From NCBI GenBank assembly GCA_036677425.1, contig JARFVT010000013.1, positions 496,001 through 560,000 on the forward strand: 64,000 nucleotides of DNA, in the 5' to 3' direction. Position numbers and translations under genes: made by a program. Position 1 is the stretch's first letter. Each line of letters starts with the position of its first letter. Source of the DNA: JARFVT01 sp036677425. Lineage in GTDB: Bacteria; Pseudomonadota; Alphaproteobacteria; UBA8366; Aestuariispiraceae. Positions 19,516-30,131 of the stretch are shown piece by piece. A model generated the notes under the pieces. The model was not told where the DNA came from, searched no databases, and worked only from the letters and a program-made list of their open reading frames with translations.

Positions 19516-20454
19516 ATGAATAATATACGACCGATAAATTTTAATAAATTCATCGATCCAAAACTAACTAATGATGGTAAAATGCGCGCCCATGTTAGTT
19601 TAAAATCGCTTGAAATATTATGGGTAAATACTGGTACTATTTGTAATTTAACTTGCAAAAATTGCTATATAGAATCAAGCCCTACCAATGACCGGTTGGT
19701 TTATATTTCTGATGGTGAAGTCGCAAAATATCTTGATGAAATTAATGATAATAATATGCCAACCAGCGAAATTGCTTTTACTGGTGGTGAGCCATTCATG
19801 AATCCCGATATAATTGCCATGCTTGATGATTGTTTGTCGCGTGGCCATGCTGTGTTAATTTTAACCAATGCCATGAAACCGATGCATCATAAAAAATATG
19901 ATTTATTAAATTTATATCATGAATATGGCGATAAGATTTCTATCCGTGTGTCGGTGGATCATTATACCAGTGAACTGCAGGAAGCAGAACGTGGTAATAA
20001 TAGCTGGGAATCAACTATAGATGGAATTAAATGGCTTAGCCAAAATGGCTTTAACACCCATGTTGCAGGGCGCAGCATGTGGAGCGAAGACGCGGATAAA
20101 ATGCGTCTTGGTTTTAAAAAGCTATTTATAGCGGAAAATATAAAAATTGATGCTTTTGATGATAAGAGGTTGGTGATTTTTCCTGAAATGGATGCGATTA
20201 GTGAAGTTTCAGAAATTACCACCGATTGTTGGGGGATTTTGAATAAAAGCCCAGATGATATAATGTGCGCCAAATCACGCATGGTGGTTAAACGTTTCAA
20301 TGCCGATAAACCAAGCGTCGTTGCCTGTACTTTATTACCATATGATTTACGCTTTGATTTAGGGGCAAGTCTTAAAGATGCTGATAAAAAAATACCTCTT
20401 AATCATTCCTATTGCGCTAAATTTTGTGTGCTTGGCGGCGGTAGCTGTTCTTAA
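19516..20454 (+). CDS. Radical SAM protein with C-terminal cysteine cluster
   Basis: Radical SAM enzyme of unassigned subgroup, about 312 residues. The iron-sulfur motif CxxxCxxC is in TICNLTCKNCYIESS near residue 45, the glycine-rich SAM motif is FTGGEPFMNP, and later core strands include HAVLILTNAM and SIRVSVDHY. The C-terminal third has further cysteines (TDCWGIL, IMCAKS, VACTLLPY, SYCAKFCVLGGGSCS), enough to bind an auxiliary Fe-S cluster as in SPASM/Twitch proteins. The chain ends only two residues after the last GGG. The substrate cannot be inferred, and the neighbours (YbjQ, acnB) give no precursor peptide. Upstream in-frame GTG 19498 is possible but less likely. Confidence 0.85.
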   Translation: MNNIRPINFNKFIDPKLTNDGKMRAHVSLKSLEILWVNTGTICNLTCKNCYIESSPTNDRLVYISDGEVAKYLDEINDNNMPTSEIAFTGGEPFMNPDIIAMLDDCLSRGHAVLILTNAMKPMHHKKYDLLNLYHEYGDKISIRVSVDHYTSELQEAERGNNSWESTIDGIKWLSQNGFNTHVAGRSMWSEDADKMRLGFKKLFIAENIKIDAFDDKRLVIFPEMDAISEVSEITTDCWGILNKSPDDIMCAKSRMVVKRFNADKPSVVACTLLPYDLRFDLGASLKDADKKIPLNHSYCAKFCVLGGGSCS

Positions 20455-20636
20455 AATAAGCCTCGAATATTAAAATTTATTTTCATATATTAACCTCTTA
20501 ATTACTGCAATGCAGCAATCATGGCTGGACTTTTGCCATGCCATATGGTCTATATGGGTCAAATTTTGGCGGGATGATCCTCTATTTATCTGTATAGGGC
20601 CATTCTGATTATTCGCATTTGCGGAAGGTAGTTAAA

Positions 20637-23219
20637 ATGTTAGAAAAATATAAATCTCATGTGGATGAACGCGCAGCACTTGGTATTCCACCATTACCAT
20701 TATCAACAAAACAAGTAACAGACTTGATTGGGTTATTGCAAAACCCACCTGCGGGAGAAGGCGATAATTTGGTTGAATTATTGACCAATCGTGTGCCAGC
20801 TGGTGTTGATGATGCCGCACGGGTTAAGGCCGGTTTTTTGGCGCAAATTACCACTGGTGAAATTAATTGTAATCTAATTTCAAAAGTCAAAGCAACCGAG
20901 TTGCTTGGCACTATGCTTGGTGGATTTAATATCGAACCGTTATTAAAATTAATCGAGGATAAAGAATGTGGCGCAGCAGCATCAGAAGCATTAAAGAAAA
21001 CTTTATTGGTATTTGATTATTTCTTTGACGTTAAAGAAAAAGTCGATAAAGGATCAGTCAATGCCAAGTCGGTGATGCAATCATGGGCAGATGGCGAATG
21101 GTTCACGGCAAAACCAGAAGTTGCAGAATCTATAAAACTTACGGTTTTTAAGGTAACTGGCGAAACCAATACCGATGATTTATCACCCGCACCAGATGCT
21201 TGGTCCAGACCCGATATTCCCTTACATGCGCTTGCCATGTTGAAAAATGGGCGTGAAAATATTGAACCAGAAGAAAAAGGCGTACGTGGCCCAATTAAAT
21301 TTATCGATGAATTAGTGGCAAAAGGCAATATGGTTGCCTATGTCGGTGATGTGGTTGGCACGGGTTCATCAAGGAAGTCTGCGACTAATTCGGTTCTTTG
21401 GTGGATGGGCGAAGATATTCCATTCGTGCCAAATAAACGTTTTGGCGGTGTTTGTCTTGGCAGTAAAATCGCACCAATTTTCTATAATACTATGGAAGAT
21501 GCAGGCGCATTGCCAATTGAACTTGATGTTAGCCAAATGAATATGGGTGATGTGATAGAATTGCGCCCCTATGATGGTAAGGCATTAAAAGATGGCAAAA
21601 TCATTGCCGAATTTACCGTTAAATCAGACGTTGTTTTTGACGAAGTACGTGCGGGTGGTAGGATACCATTGATAATTGGTCGTGGATTAACCGCAAGGGC
21701 GAGGGAAGCATTAGGTCTGCCCATATCAACATTATTCCGCACTCCTGCCACTGCTGATGATAGCGATGCCAGCTTTACATTGGCACAAAAAATGGTGGCA
21801 AAGGCTTGCGGCATGGCTGAAAATACAGGCGTGCGCCCTGGTACATATTGTGAACCAAAAATGACTACGGTTGGGTCGCAAGATACAACGGGACCAATGA
21901 CAAGGGATGAATTAAAAGACCTTGCATGTTTAGGTTTCTCGGCTGATTTGGTTATGCAATCATTTTGCCATACATCGGCCTATCCAAAATTAATCGATGT
22001 AGATACCCATAAAACCTTACCAGATTTTTTTGAAAATCGCGGTGGTGTGGCATTAAGACCGTTGGATGGTGTTATTCATAGCTGGCTTAACCGTTTGTTA
22101 TTGCCAGATACCGTTGGAACTGGTGGTGATAGCCATACCCGTTTTCCAATTGGTATTTCATTCCCTGCGGGTTCTGGTTTGGTGGCATTTGCCGCTGCAA
22201 CTGGTGTTATGCCGCTTGATATGCCTGAATCTGTTTTAGTTAAATTTTCTGGATCATTGCAAAAAGGCATAACATTACGTGATATGGTCAATGCCATACC
22301 ATTTTATGCTATCAAGGCTGGTTTACTAACTGTGGCAAAAGCTGGTAAGAAAAATATTTTTTCTGGTCGGATTTTGGAAATTGAAGGCTTGCCAGATTTG
22401 AAAATTGAACAGGCATTTGAATTATCCGATAGTGCGGCTGAAAGATCGGCTGCGGCATGCAGTATCAAACTTGATAAAAAGCCAATCATTGAATATATGA
22501 CATCAAATATAACATTGATGAAATGGATGATTGCCGAAGGTTATCATGATGAACGCACATTACGTCGGCGTATTACCGCCATGCAAGAATGGATTGCAAA
22601 GCCTGAATTAATGTCGGCCGATAAAAATGCAGAATATGCTGCTGTCATTGAAATTAATATGGATGATATTAAAGAACCAATTTTGGCTTGCCCTAATGAC
22701 CCAGATGATGTCAAAACATTGTCAGATGTTGAGGGCGTTAAAATTGATGAGGTGTTTATAGGTTCTTGCATGACAAATATTGGTCATTTCAGGGCATCAG
22801 GGCAAATACTTGACGGACAATCTGATCTACCAACAAGGCTGTGGGTTGCACCGCCAACTAAAATGGATGCAGCGATTTTAAGCGAGGAAGGATATTATTC
22901 AATCCTTGGCAAAACTGGCGCAAGGATGGAGACACCTGGTTGTTCATTATGTATGGGTAATCAGGCGCAAATTAGAAAAGGTTCAACTGCTATTTCCACA
23001 TCAACCCGTAACTTCCCTAATCGTTTAGGCATAGACACGCAAGTATATCTATCGTCAGCAGAATTAGCCGCCGTTTGCGCCTTGACTGGTAAAATACCGA
23101 CGAATGATGAATATCAAGAACAGGTAAAACATATAAATGCCAAGGCTGATGAGATTTATCGTTATATGAGCTTTGATAAAATTGCATCATTCGTTGAAAA
23201 AGCTGCAACGATTGATTAA
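20637..23219 (+). CDS. acnB: Aconitate hydratase B
   Basis: TCA-cycle enzyme that interconverts citrate and isocitrate through a [4Fe-4S] cluster. The type B layout is clear: N-terminal HEAT-like domain starting MLEKYKSHVDERAALGIPP, swivelling domain early in the chain (VVGTGSSRKSATNSVLW), then catalytic domains. Cluster cysteines are in FIGSCMTNIGHFRASGQ and ETPGCSLCMGNQAQI, with the first in the VMQSFCHTSAYPK region. 860 residues, normal. Start at ATG 20637 is set by homology of the first residues; AAGG lies nine bases upstream. Intact, followed by a strong terminator. Confidence 0.97.
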   Translation: MLEKYKSHVDERAALGIPPLPLSTKQVTDLIGLLQNPPAGEGDNLVELLTNRVPAGVDDAARVKAGFLAQITTGEINCNLISKVKATELLGTMLGGFNIEPLLKLIEDKECGAAASEALKKTLLVFDYFFDVKEKVDKGSVNAKSVMQSWADGEWFTAKPEVAESIKLTVFKVTGETNTDDLSPAPDAWSRPDIPLHALAMLKNGRENIEPEEKGVRGPIKFIDELVAKGNMVAYVGDVVGTGSSRKSATNSVLWWMGEDIPFVPNKRFGGVCLGSKIAPIFYNTMEDAGALPIELDVSQMNMGDVIELRPYDGKALKDGKIIAEFTVKSDVVFDEVRAGGRIPLIIGRGLTARAREALGLPISTLFRTPATADDSDASFTLAQKMVAKACGMAENTGVRPGTYCEPKMTTVGSQDTTGPMTRDELKDLACLGFSADLVMQSFCHTSAYPKLIDVDTHKTLPDFFENRGGVALRPLDGVIHSWLNRLLLPDTVGTGGDSHTRFPIGISFPAGSGLVAFAAATGVMPLDMPESVLVKFSGSLQKGITLRDMVNAIPFYAIKAGLLTVAKAGKKNIFSGRILEIEGLPDLKIEQAFELSDSAAERSAAACSIKLDKKPIIEYMTSNITLMKWMIAEGYHDERTLRRRITAMQEWIAKPELMSADKNAEYAAVIEINMDDIKEPILACPNDPDDVKTLSDVEGVKIDEVFIGSCMTNIGHFRASGQILDGQSDLPTRLWVAPPTKMDAAILSEEGYYSILGKTGARMETPGCSLCMGNQAQIRKGSTAISTSTRNFPNRLGIDTQVYLSSAELAAVCALTGKIPTNDEYQEQVKHINAKADEIYRYMSFDKIASFVEKAATID

Positions 23220-23229
23220 TTAATTTTAA

Positions 23230-23270
23230 AATGCTGGATAGGTTTTACTGCCCGTCCAGCATTAATTTTT
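23230..23270 (+). terminator. Rho-independent terminator of acnB
   Basis: Perfect 9-bp stem AATGCTGGA / TCCAGCATT with a 16-base loop, followed by AATTTTT. It starts ten bases after the acnB stop and also separates acnB from the convergent mttB-family gene. Confidence 0.85.
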
Positions 23271-23299
23271 AATATTGATTTTAAGCTATAACCTTTAAT

Positions 23300-24826
23300 T
23301 TAAATATTTGAATCTGGCGTGGCGGCTTTTTTCTTTGCCATATATTCTAATAATTCTTCGTCAATGGCTTCGTCAATTTTTGGTGCTTGATATTCATTAA
23401 GCAGCTTTTTCCAATATATATTGGCGCGTTCTACCATATCTTTTGACCCTTCATCCTGCCATTGTTCAAAGCTGTTATTATCGGCCAATGACGAACGATA
23501 AAATGCATTTTTGAAATTATCTTGCGTATGTTGGCATCCTAAATAATGATTGCCGGGGCCTATTTCTCTAATCGCTGCCAGGCCTTGACCATTTTCTGAC
23601 ATATCAGGCCCTTCAAGAAAACGCCCAATCATTGCCGCTTGGTCCGCATCCATGACAAATTTTTCATAACCCATTGTCAAGCCACCTTCTAACCAACCCG
23701 CAGTATGTAGCATGAAATTGACCCCTGCCAGTGCCGCTGCCTGCATGGTGTTTGCCGCTTCATATGCTGCTTGTGCATCGGCAATTTTTGATGCCGTTAA
23801 TCCGCCACCAGATCGAAATGGCACGCCTAATCTTCGGGCAAGCTGGGCTGCACCATAAAGCACTAATGATGGTTCCGGCGTGCCAAAAGTTGGCGCACCA
23901 GATTGCATTGATATGGATGAGGCAAATGTTCCAAATATAACCGGTGTGCCCGGTCGTATTAATTGGGTTAAGGCGATGCCTGCCATTGCCTCTGCCAAAA
24001 TTTGCGTCAATGTGCCAATCGCGGTAACTGGGCTCATCGCGCCAGATAGAATAAATGGTGATACGACGCATGCTTGATTATTTTTTGCATATATTTTCAA
24101 TGCACCCAACATTGTATCATCAAATACCATCGGTGAATTAGCATTTATTAAATTGACCAAAACACAATTTTTATCGACAAAATCATCACCAAAAACTATT
24201 TTCACCATATCGATGCTATCTTGGGCGCGATCTGGTGCGGTAACCGAACCCATGAACGGCTTGTCAGAATATTTAATATGGCTGTAAACCATATCTAAAT
24301 GGCGTTTATTAACGGGAAGGTCAACCGGTTCGCAAAGCGTGCCACCAGAATGATTTAATGCTGGCGACATATAGGTTAATTTAACAAAATTGCGGAAATC
24401 TTCAATTGTTCCATAACGTCTGCCTTCGTCAAGACTGCGTATGAATGGCGAACCATAACCCGGTGCCATTACCATATTATCTTGACCTATTTTAACGGTT
24501 TTTTTTTGGTTTCTTGCATGTTGAGTTATCAGTGATGGTGCATTTTTGGTAATTATTTGCCTTAACATGCCTTTTTCAAAGCGAACACGCTCACCTTTTA
24601 CATCAGCACCTGCATCGCGCCAAATTTGTAATATTTCTGCATCACCACGAAATTCAATACCTATTTCTTGTAAAATTATATCGGCATTTACTTCTATTAT
24701 TTCTAATTGCTCATCATTATATAAATTAAAATATGGTATATTTCTTGTTATATATGGTGATGCTATTATGGTTGAACTTTCGTTTAATGCGGCTGCTTTA
24801 CGCGCCGCGCGTCCGCCTCTGCGTAT
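23300..24826 (-). pseudogene. Trimethylamine methyltransferase family (MttB-like), start codon lost
   Basis: MttB superfamily protein. Non-pyrrolysine members demethylate quaternary amines such as glycine betaine, passing methyl to a corrinoid protein. Family elements include RRGGRAARKAA at the N-terminus, GYGSPFIRSLDEGRRYGT, the TIM-barrel segment ANSPMVFDDTMLGALK, HTAGWLEGGLTMGYEKF and GPGNHYLGCQHTQDNF. No in-frame UAG occurs, so this is not the pyrrolysine type. The homologous frame (508 codons) is open back to a TAA just before the RRGGR motif and holds no ATG, GTG or TTG there; ATA at 24824-24826 occupies the expected Met position, suggesting ATG to ATA. The first internal ATG (24568) would lose 86 residues. 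Status: start-lost gene, or ATA initiation. No corrinoid protein gene is nearby. Confidence 0.82.
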
Positions 24827-24990
24827 TGTTTTTTTTTAGTATTTTGTTTTATTACGCTCAATATAAATGCCCCCCAATTTGATAAAGATATTATATTTTT
24901 AATCTTTATGCGGTCTGTGAAGATTTTAAACGTGCCTATATGCGACGTGAAGTTATATTTATAGCGCCATATATTTATTTAAAATTTAAA

Positions 24991-27246
24991 TTATTGTTGC
25001 TGTTTTGATTTAACAAACGCAAGAAATTGATCTTCTGGAAGTGGTCTTGAATATAAGAAACCTTGTGCTTCTTCACAACCAAAGCTGCGTAAAATAATTT
25101 CATGGGCTTCGGTTTCAACACCTTCGGCAATAACTGATAAGTTTAAAGAATGGCTTAGGGTTATTATCGCTTCAGCAATTAAGGCATCGCCGCCTTCAAC
25201 TGTCATGTCATGAACAAATGATTTATCAACCTTTAATTGATCAACATCTAAACGTTTAAGATATGCAAGCGAGGGATATCCAGTGCCAAAATCATCAATT
25301 GGTAATTTCACATTAATTTTTTTTAATTCTCGTAAAACATGTATTGCATGTTCCACATCTCCCATCACCATGCTTTCGGTGACTTCAAGTTTTAATAATT
25401 CAGGATCAATATTTGTTTCTTTTAAAACCTCTTTTACTAATTTTAATAAATCAGCATTTTGTATTTGTTCCATCGAAATATTAACGGCAATAGGAAATTT
25501 TTCTACACCATGACCATGCCACCTTGCCATGCTAGCGCAAGCATTGCGTAAAACCCATTCACCAATCGGTATAATAAGCCCAGATCTTTCGGCTTCTGGT
25601 ATGAATTGGTCGGGTGGAATGAATGTCCCATCTGGTTTTATCCAACGTAATAATGCCTCAGCCCCAGTTAATTTATGGCTGTTTAAATCATATTGGGGTT
25701 GATAAAATATTGATAATTCACCTTCTTGTAATGCGCGGCGTAAATCACTGACCATTGATGCGCGTTTGCGAATAATAACATCCATTTCTTCATTATAATA
25801 ACGAAAAGTGGCGCGCCCTTCTTCTTTGGCATGGCGCAATGCAATCCATGAATTACGAATTATTTCTTCTGCGGTGGTATCTGGTGAATTAACAATACAT
25901 ATGCCTGCACTGGCTTTTAATGGTATTGTGTAATCTAATACATAAAATGGTTGGTCAAAACTGCGTAATAATAATTCATCATTAACACCAGATGCATTAT
26001 CACCAGCAATTTTATAAATAAGGGCAAATTCATCACCAGATATGCGGGCAACGACTAAGCTATGTGGATTTGTATAAACCAATCTATCGGCAAAGGCGAT
26101 AATTACACTATCAGCATTGCTTTGTCCCACTAGGTCATTAATTTCATCAAAATGATCAATATCAATAGCAATGACAACAAATTCATCGCCTTTTTCAACA
26201 TCAATGGATTTTATAACTTTATTGAGCGTTTCAATGAATAGGCTACGATTACCGATACCAGTTAAGCGATCATAATATGCTAGTTTTCTTGAGTTTAAAA
26301 TTAAGTCAAGATTTTCAAGGCCAATTGTTACATTAATACAAAAAATATCCAATAATTGAATCTTTGAAGATTCAATTGTTTCTGATATTTCCATATAAAT
26401 AACTATTTTATGCTGTTGTGATGTCTCAACATAAATACATAAACTAGATTTTTCAATAATATTGCTTTTTTCTTTTAATGCCAAAAGAACTAAATCTTGT
26501 GCTTTTTCTTTGGCATAGCCAAATAATCTTTTCCCAGCTAAATTTTCAGCATTATTAATAGCTGCTGTTATTATCATTTCATCGGCGTCAACTTTGTTAT
26601 GCGCCATTGATACAAAGCCGTATTTAATATTTTCTAATATTAAATTAAATTGCGTTAAGATATATTTGGCAAATTTATCTGTATCACGAATTCTAAAAAA
26701 CTCTGGTGCGCCTTCTAACATATGTGTCAATGACATGGTACTATACGAGATATATTTTATCTGTTCAAACGATCGCAATGCCGCTGTAACCGTGGTGAAT
26801 AGCCGTTCTTGGGTTAATTCAGTTTTAGTTTTATAATCATTAATATCATATTTACTGATAACTTCCCATTCTGGATCAGCCCCAGCTTGACCAGTACGCA
26901 AAATGATACGGATATTGCTGTTGTTTAAATCTTCTCGGACATAACCAACAAAATCAAGGCCAGCCCTATCTGTTTCCATAACCACATCAAGCAAAATAAT
27001 TGCAATAGTATCATCATTGATTAGAATATCTTTTGCTTCTTTTGATGAATATGCGTGTAATAATTCAACTGATGCGCTGTTATATTCATAATCAGCCAGC
27101 ACAAATTTAGTGCTAGCATGAATTGATTCTTCATCATCAACGACTAATATTTTCCATCTTTTTTTATTATCATCATCCTTATATTCATCATCTGTAGCTT
27201 CATCAGCAAACGAAACCATGTCGTCATTGTTATCATTAATTACCAT
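24991..27246 (-). CDS. Response regulator with DUF3369, GGDEF and EAL domains
   Basis: Cytoplasmic c-di-GMP signalling protein of 751 residues. Receiver domain (about 28-155) with the acidic pair in ILVVDDEESIH and phospho-acceptor Asp in IILLDVVMETD; DUF3369 (about 170-325); GGDEF domain (about 330-490) with YYDRLTGIGNRSLF and an active-site loop RISGDEF, in which the first Gly is Ser; EAL domain (about 505-745). The EAL phosphodiesterase residues look complete: GAEALLRW, VNIS, LEVTES, IDDFGTGYPSLAYL, LKVDKSF, IAEGVET and EEAQGF. It should degrade c-di-GMP; cyclase activity is uncertain. No partner histidine kinase is adjacent. The gene stands alone, convergent to nothing and divergent from the DMGDH-like gene. 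Confidence 0.93.
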   Translation of the reverse strand: MVINDNNDDMVSFADEATDDEYKDDDNKKRWKILVVDDEESIHASTKFVLADYEYNSASVELLHAYSSKEAKDILINDDTIAIILLDVVMETDRAGLDFVGYVREDLNNSNIRIILRTGQAGADPEWEVISKYDINDYKTKTELTQERLFTTVTAALRSFEQIKYISYSTMSLTHMLEGAPEFFRIRDTDKFAKYILTQFNLILENIKYGFVSMAHNKVDADEMIITAAINNAENLAGKRLFGYAKEKAQDLVLLALKEKSNIIEKSSLCIYVETSQQHKIVIYMEISETIESSKIQLLDIFCINVTIGLENLDLILNSRKLAYYDRLTGIGNRSLFIETLNKVIKSIDVEKGDEFVVIAIDIDHFDEINDLVGQSNADSVIIAFADRLVYTNPHSLVVARISGDEFALIYKIAGDNASGVNDELLLRSFDQPFYVLDYTIPLKASAGICIVNSPDTTAEEIIRNSWIALRHAKEEGRATFRYYNEEMDVIIRKRASMVSDLRRALQEGELSIFYQPQYDLNSHKLTGAEALLRWIKPDGTFIPPDQFIPEAERSGLIIPIGEWVLRNACASMARWHGHGVEKFPIAVNISMEQIQNADLLKLVKEVLKETNIDPELLKLEVTESMVMGDVEHAIHVLRELKKINVKLPIDDFGTGYPSLAYLKRLDVDQLKVDKSFVHDMTVEGGDALIAEAIITLSHSLNLSVIAEGVETEAHEIILRSFGCEEAQGFLYSRPLPEDQFLAFVKSKQQQ

Positions 27247-27607
27247 TTTAATTTAAAGCCTGATTGTTGCGCGATATCGTAATAAATATTTCTAGATATA
27301 TTGTTATAATATATAATATTGCGATTAAATATTAATAAATCAGCATTAATATTTAATTAATAGATGATTGCTAATTCATGCTAATTTTTTACAATATAAC
27401 ATATCTCGGGAATAGATCACCATAAAATTACATATTAATATGTAAAAAAATATCTATGAGGTAAAATATATATAATAAAGTCGCACAGGGAAAAGCCATA
27501 AGATAATTTTTTGTAAAAATGGTATTTTGAAATATATAATTTTGAAATATATTATTATAATATTGCTGAATTTATAACAGCATGATTTAGGGGGGGGTAT
27601 TTAAATT
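27247..27607. other. Divergent intergenic region before the DMGDH-like gene
   Basis: About 360 very AT-rich bases with no ORF. Contains a near-perfect 15-bp tandem pair (ATTTTGAAATATATA at 27524-27538, ATTTTGAAATATATT at 27539-27553) and a run of eight G at 27590-27597 about ten bases before the ATG, acting as an unusual Shine-Dalgarno. No operator could be assigned. Confidence 0.6.
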
Positions 27608-30052
27608 ATGAAAACAACGGCACGGGTGGTAGTTATTGGCGGTGGTGTTTGTGGGGTTGGTACATTATATCATTTGGCTAAGATGGGTTGGTCAGACGTA
27701 GTTTTATTTGAACGTGGCGAATTGACTTCTGGTTCTACATGGCATGCGGCGGGTTTGTTACCGTTATTTAATATGAGCTATTCCGTTGGTCAATTACACC
27801 AATATTCAGTTGATTTATATAAAGGACTTGAGGCAGAAACAGGTCAAGCGGTTGGTTTCCATGTTAATGGTAATTTACGACTTGCACGCAATCGCCACCG
27901 CATGGATGAGTATCGTTGTTATGGCGCAACGGCAGATACAATTGGTGTTAAATATGAATTGATCGATATTGATGAAATTAAACGGCTTTGGCCTTAAATA
28001 AATACCGAAGGTTTAACAGGCGCGTTATGGCATCCAGAAGATGGACATATTGCACCCGTGGATCTAACCAATGCCATGGCGGCGGGGGCAAAGGCTAATG
28101 GGGCAAAAATTTATCGCAATGTTGAAGTCATATCGGCAAAACAAAATGATGATGATGAATGGGTTTTAACCATAAATGATGGCAGTGTAATAACATGTGA
28201 ACATGTTGTCTGTGCTACGGGTAATTATGCACGACAAACGGCAAAATTATTTGGCTATGATATTCCTGCTATCCCCGTTGAACATCAATATATCTTAACT
28301 GATGTCGACCCGATATTAAAACAATATCGTGATGCTGGGCATGATGAATTACCAGTTTTGCGGGAATCTGATAGTCAATATTATTTACGCGAAGAACGCA
28401 ACGGTTGGATATTAGGCCCATATGAACAAGGCGCACCAGCGCGTTTCGTTGATGGTGTACCAAGTCATTTTGGGCAAGAACTTTTCCCAGGCGAACTTGA
28501 ACGGCTTATGCCACATGTAGAAGGTTGTATGCAACGCGTGCCGTCATTTGAAAATGCTGGTGTTAAAGATATAATCAACGGCCCCATATGTTATACCCCA
28601 GATGGTAATCCGATTGTAGGGCCAGCACCCGGCGTTAAAAATGTTTGGCTATCCGAAGGCCATAGCTTTGGCATAACCGCCGCTGGTGGTGCGGGTTGGC
28701 AATTGGCTGAATGGATGATAAATGGCGAACCAACCGTTGATATGATTGGTGTTGATGCGAGACGATTTGGCAAATATGCCAATAAAAACTATACAAAGAT
28801 TAAAAATGAAGAAGCATATAGCCATGTGTTTTTCAATCATTTCCCGATGGAAGAACGCCAAGCTGCAAGGCCAGCAAAAATGCCACCAGTATATGATAGG
28901 TTGAAGGCCGCAGGGGCGGTGTTTGGTGTGCGTTTTGGTTGGGAAAGGCCAAATTGGTTCGCACCTGAAGGGGTCAAGGCAGTTGATCAATATTCATATC
29001 GTCGCGATAATAAATGGTTTGACCATGTGGGTAACGAAGTCAAATTAATGCGTGAAAAAGTCGGCATTATGGAATTATCATCATTTGCCAAATATGAAGT
29101 CGAAGGGCCGGGGGCTGAAAATTATCTTGATAAAATGATCGCTAATTCCTTGCCGAAAAAAAATGGCAGGATGAGCCTTTGTCATATTTTAAACCCATCG
29201 GGTTCGGTTCGTTCCGAATGGACAATCACCAGAATGTCTGTAGATAGCTTTTGGATAGTTGGACCCGGTGCTGCACATGATTTTGATTTGGATTTCATGA
29301 AAAATAACTTGCCCAATGATCGTTCGGTTACAATAAATGACGTAACAACCCAATATGGCGTATTCGTATTGGCGGGGCCAAGCTCACGCAAAGTGATGGA
29401 GAAACTTGCCGATGCTGATATGTCTAATGCGGCTTTCCCTTGGTTAAGCATGCAGGAAATAACCGTTGGCTGGGCATCTGGTGTACGGGCGATGCGGGTT
29501 AATTTTGTTGGCTCGCTTGGTTGGGAATTACATCATCCAATCGAATTTCAAAATCATTTATATGATGCGTTAATGGATGCGGGTGCCGAATTTGGTATTG
29601 GTAATGTGGGATTGCGGGCGATGGATAGCATGCGTCTGGAAAAAACCTATCGCCTGTGGGGAACAGATTTAAATGCGGAAAATTCAGTGCTTGAAGCAGG
29701 GCTTGATCGTTTCGTTAAAATCAATAAACCATGTGAATTTACGGGTAAAAAAGCATTAGAAAAACAACTTGCCGATGGCATAGCCTATAAATATTGCACA
29801 ATCGAGGTTAATGCCGATGATGCCGATTGCCTTGGTAATGAACCAATATATTTAAATGGCGAGGTAATTGGTCGTGCTACGGCGGGTGGATATGGTCATT
29901 ATGTCAAGAAAAGCTTGCTTTTGGGCTATGTCAAATCTGAACATGCGCTTGATGGGTTGGAATGCGAAGTAAGGTTGTTAGATCAAATGCGACCTGCAAA
30001 AATTATCCCTGAAAGCCCTTATGATCCTGAGAATAAGCAATTGCGCTCTTAA
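27608..30052 (+). pseudogene. Dimethylglycine/sarcosine dehydrogenase-like flavoprotein, one in-frame TAA
   Basis: Two-part enzyme that oxidatively demethylates N-methylglycines, passing one-carbon units to folate. The N-terminal FAD domain has VVVIGGGVCGVGTLYHLAKM and the STWHAAGLLPLFN covalent-flavin region; the C-terminal half is a GcvT/aminomethyltransferase-type folate domain (VGLRAMDSMRLEKTYRLWG, then the GRATAGGYGHYVKKSLLLGY region). TAA at 27995-27997 sits in IKRLWP-stop-INTEGL; relatives have Leu or Phe there, so TTA to TAA is enough. The frame continues unbroken afterwards: 814 codons, normal. Substrate within the family (dimethylglycine, sarcosine or other methylated amine) is not decided by sequence. 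It lies near the MttB-like gene, so both point to methylated amine use. Confidence 0.9.
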
Positions 30053-30077
30053 AATATATATTTATGTTATTAAGCTA

Positions 30078-30109
30078 AATAGCTAGCCTCATATGAAAGG
30101 CTAGCTATT
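30078..30109. terminator. Bidirectional terminator between DMGDH-like gene and udh
   Basis: Perfect 11-bp stem AATAGCTAGCC / GGCTAGCTATT with a ten-base loop, flanked by A/T-rich sequence on both sides. It lies 26 bases after the DMGDH-like stop and 23 bases beyond the convergent udh stop, so it can serve both. Confidence 0.75.
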
Positions 30110-30131
30110 AATATATATTATTGGGCAGTAA

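Noticed and set aside
24546..24839. Plus-strand frame opposite the start of the MttB-like gene
   Set aside because: Its complement is the conserved N-terminus of the MttB-like protein; the plus-strand reading has no recognisable features.
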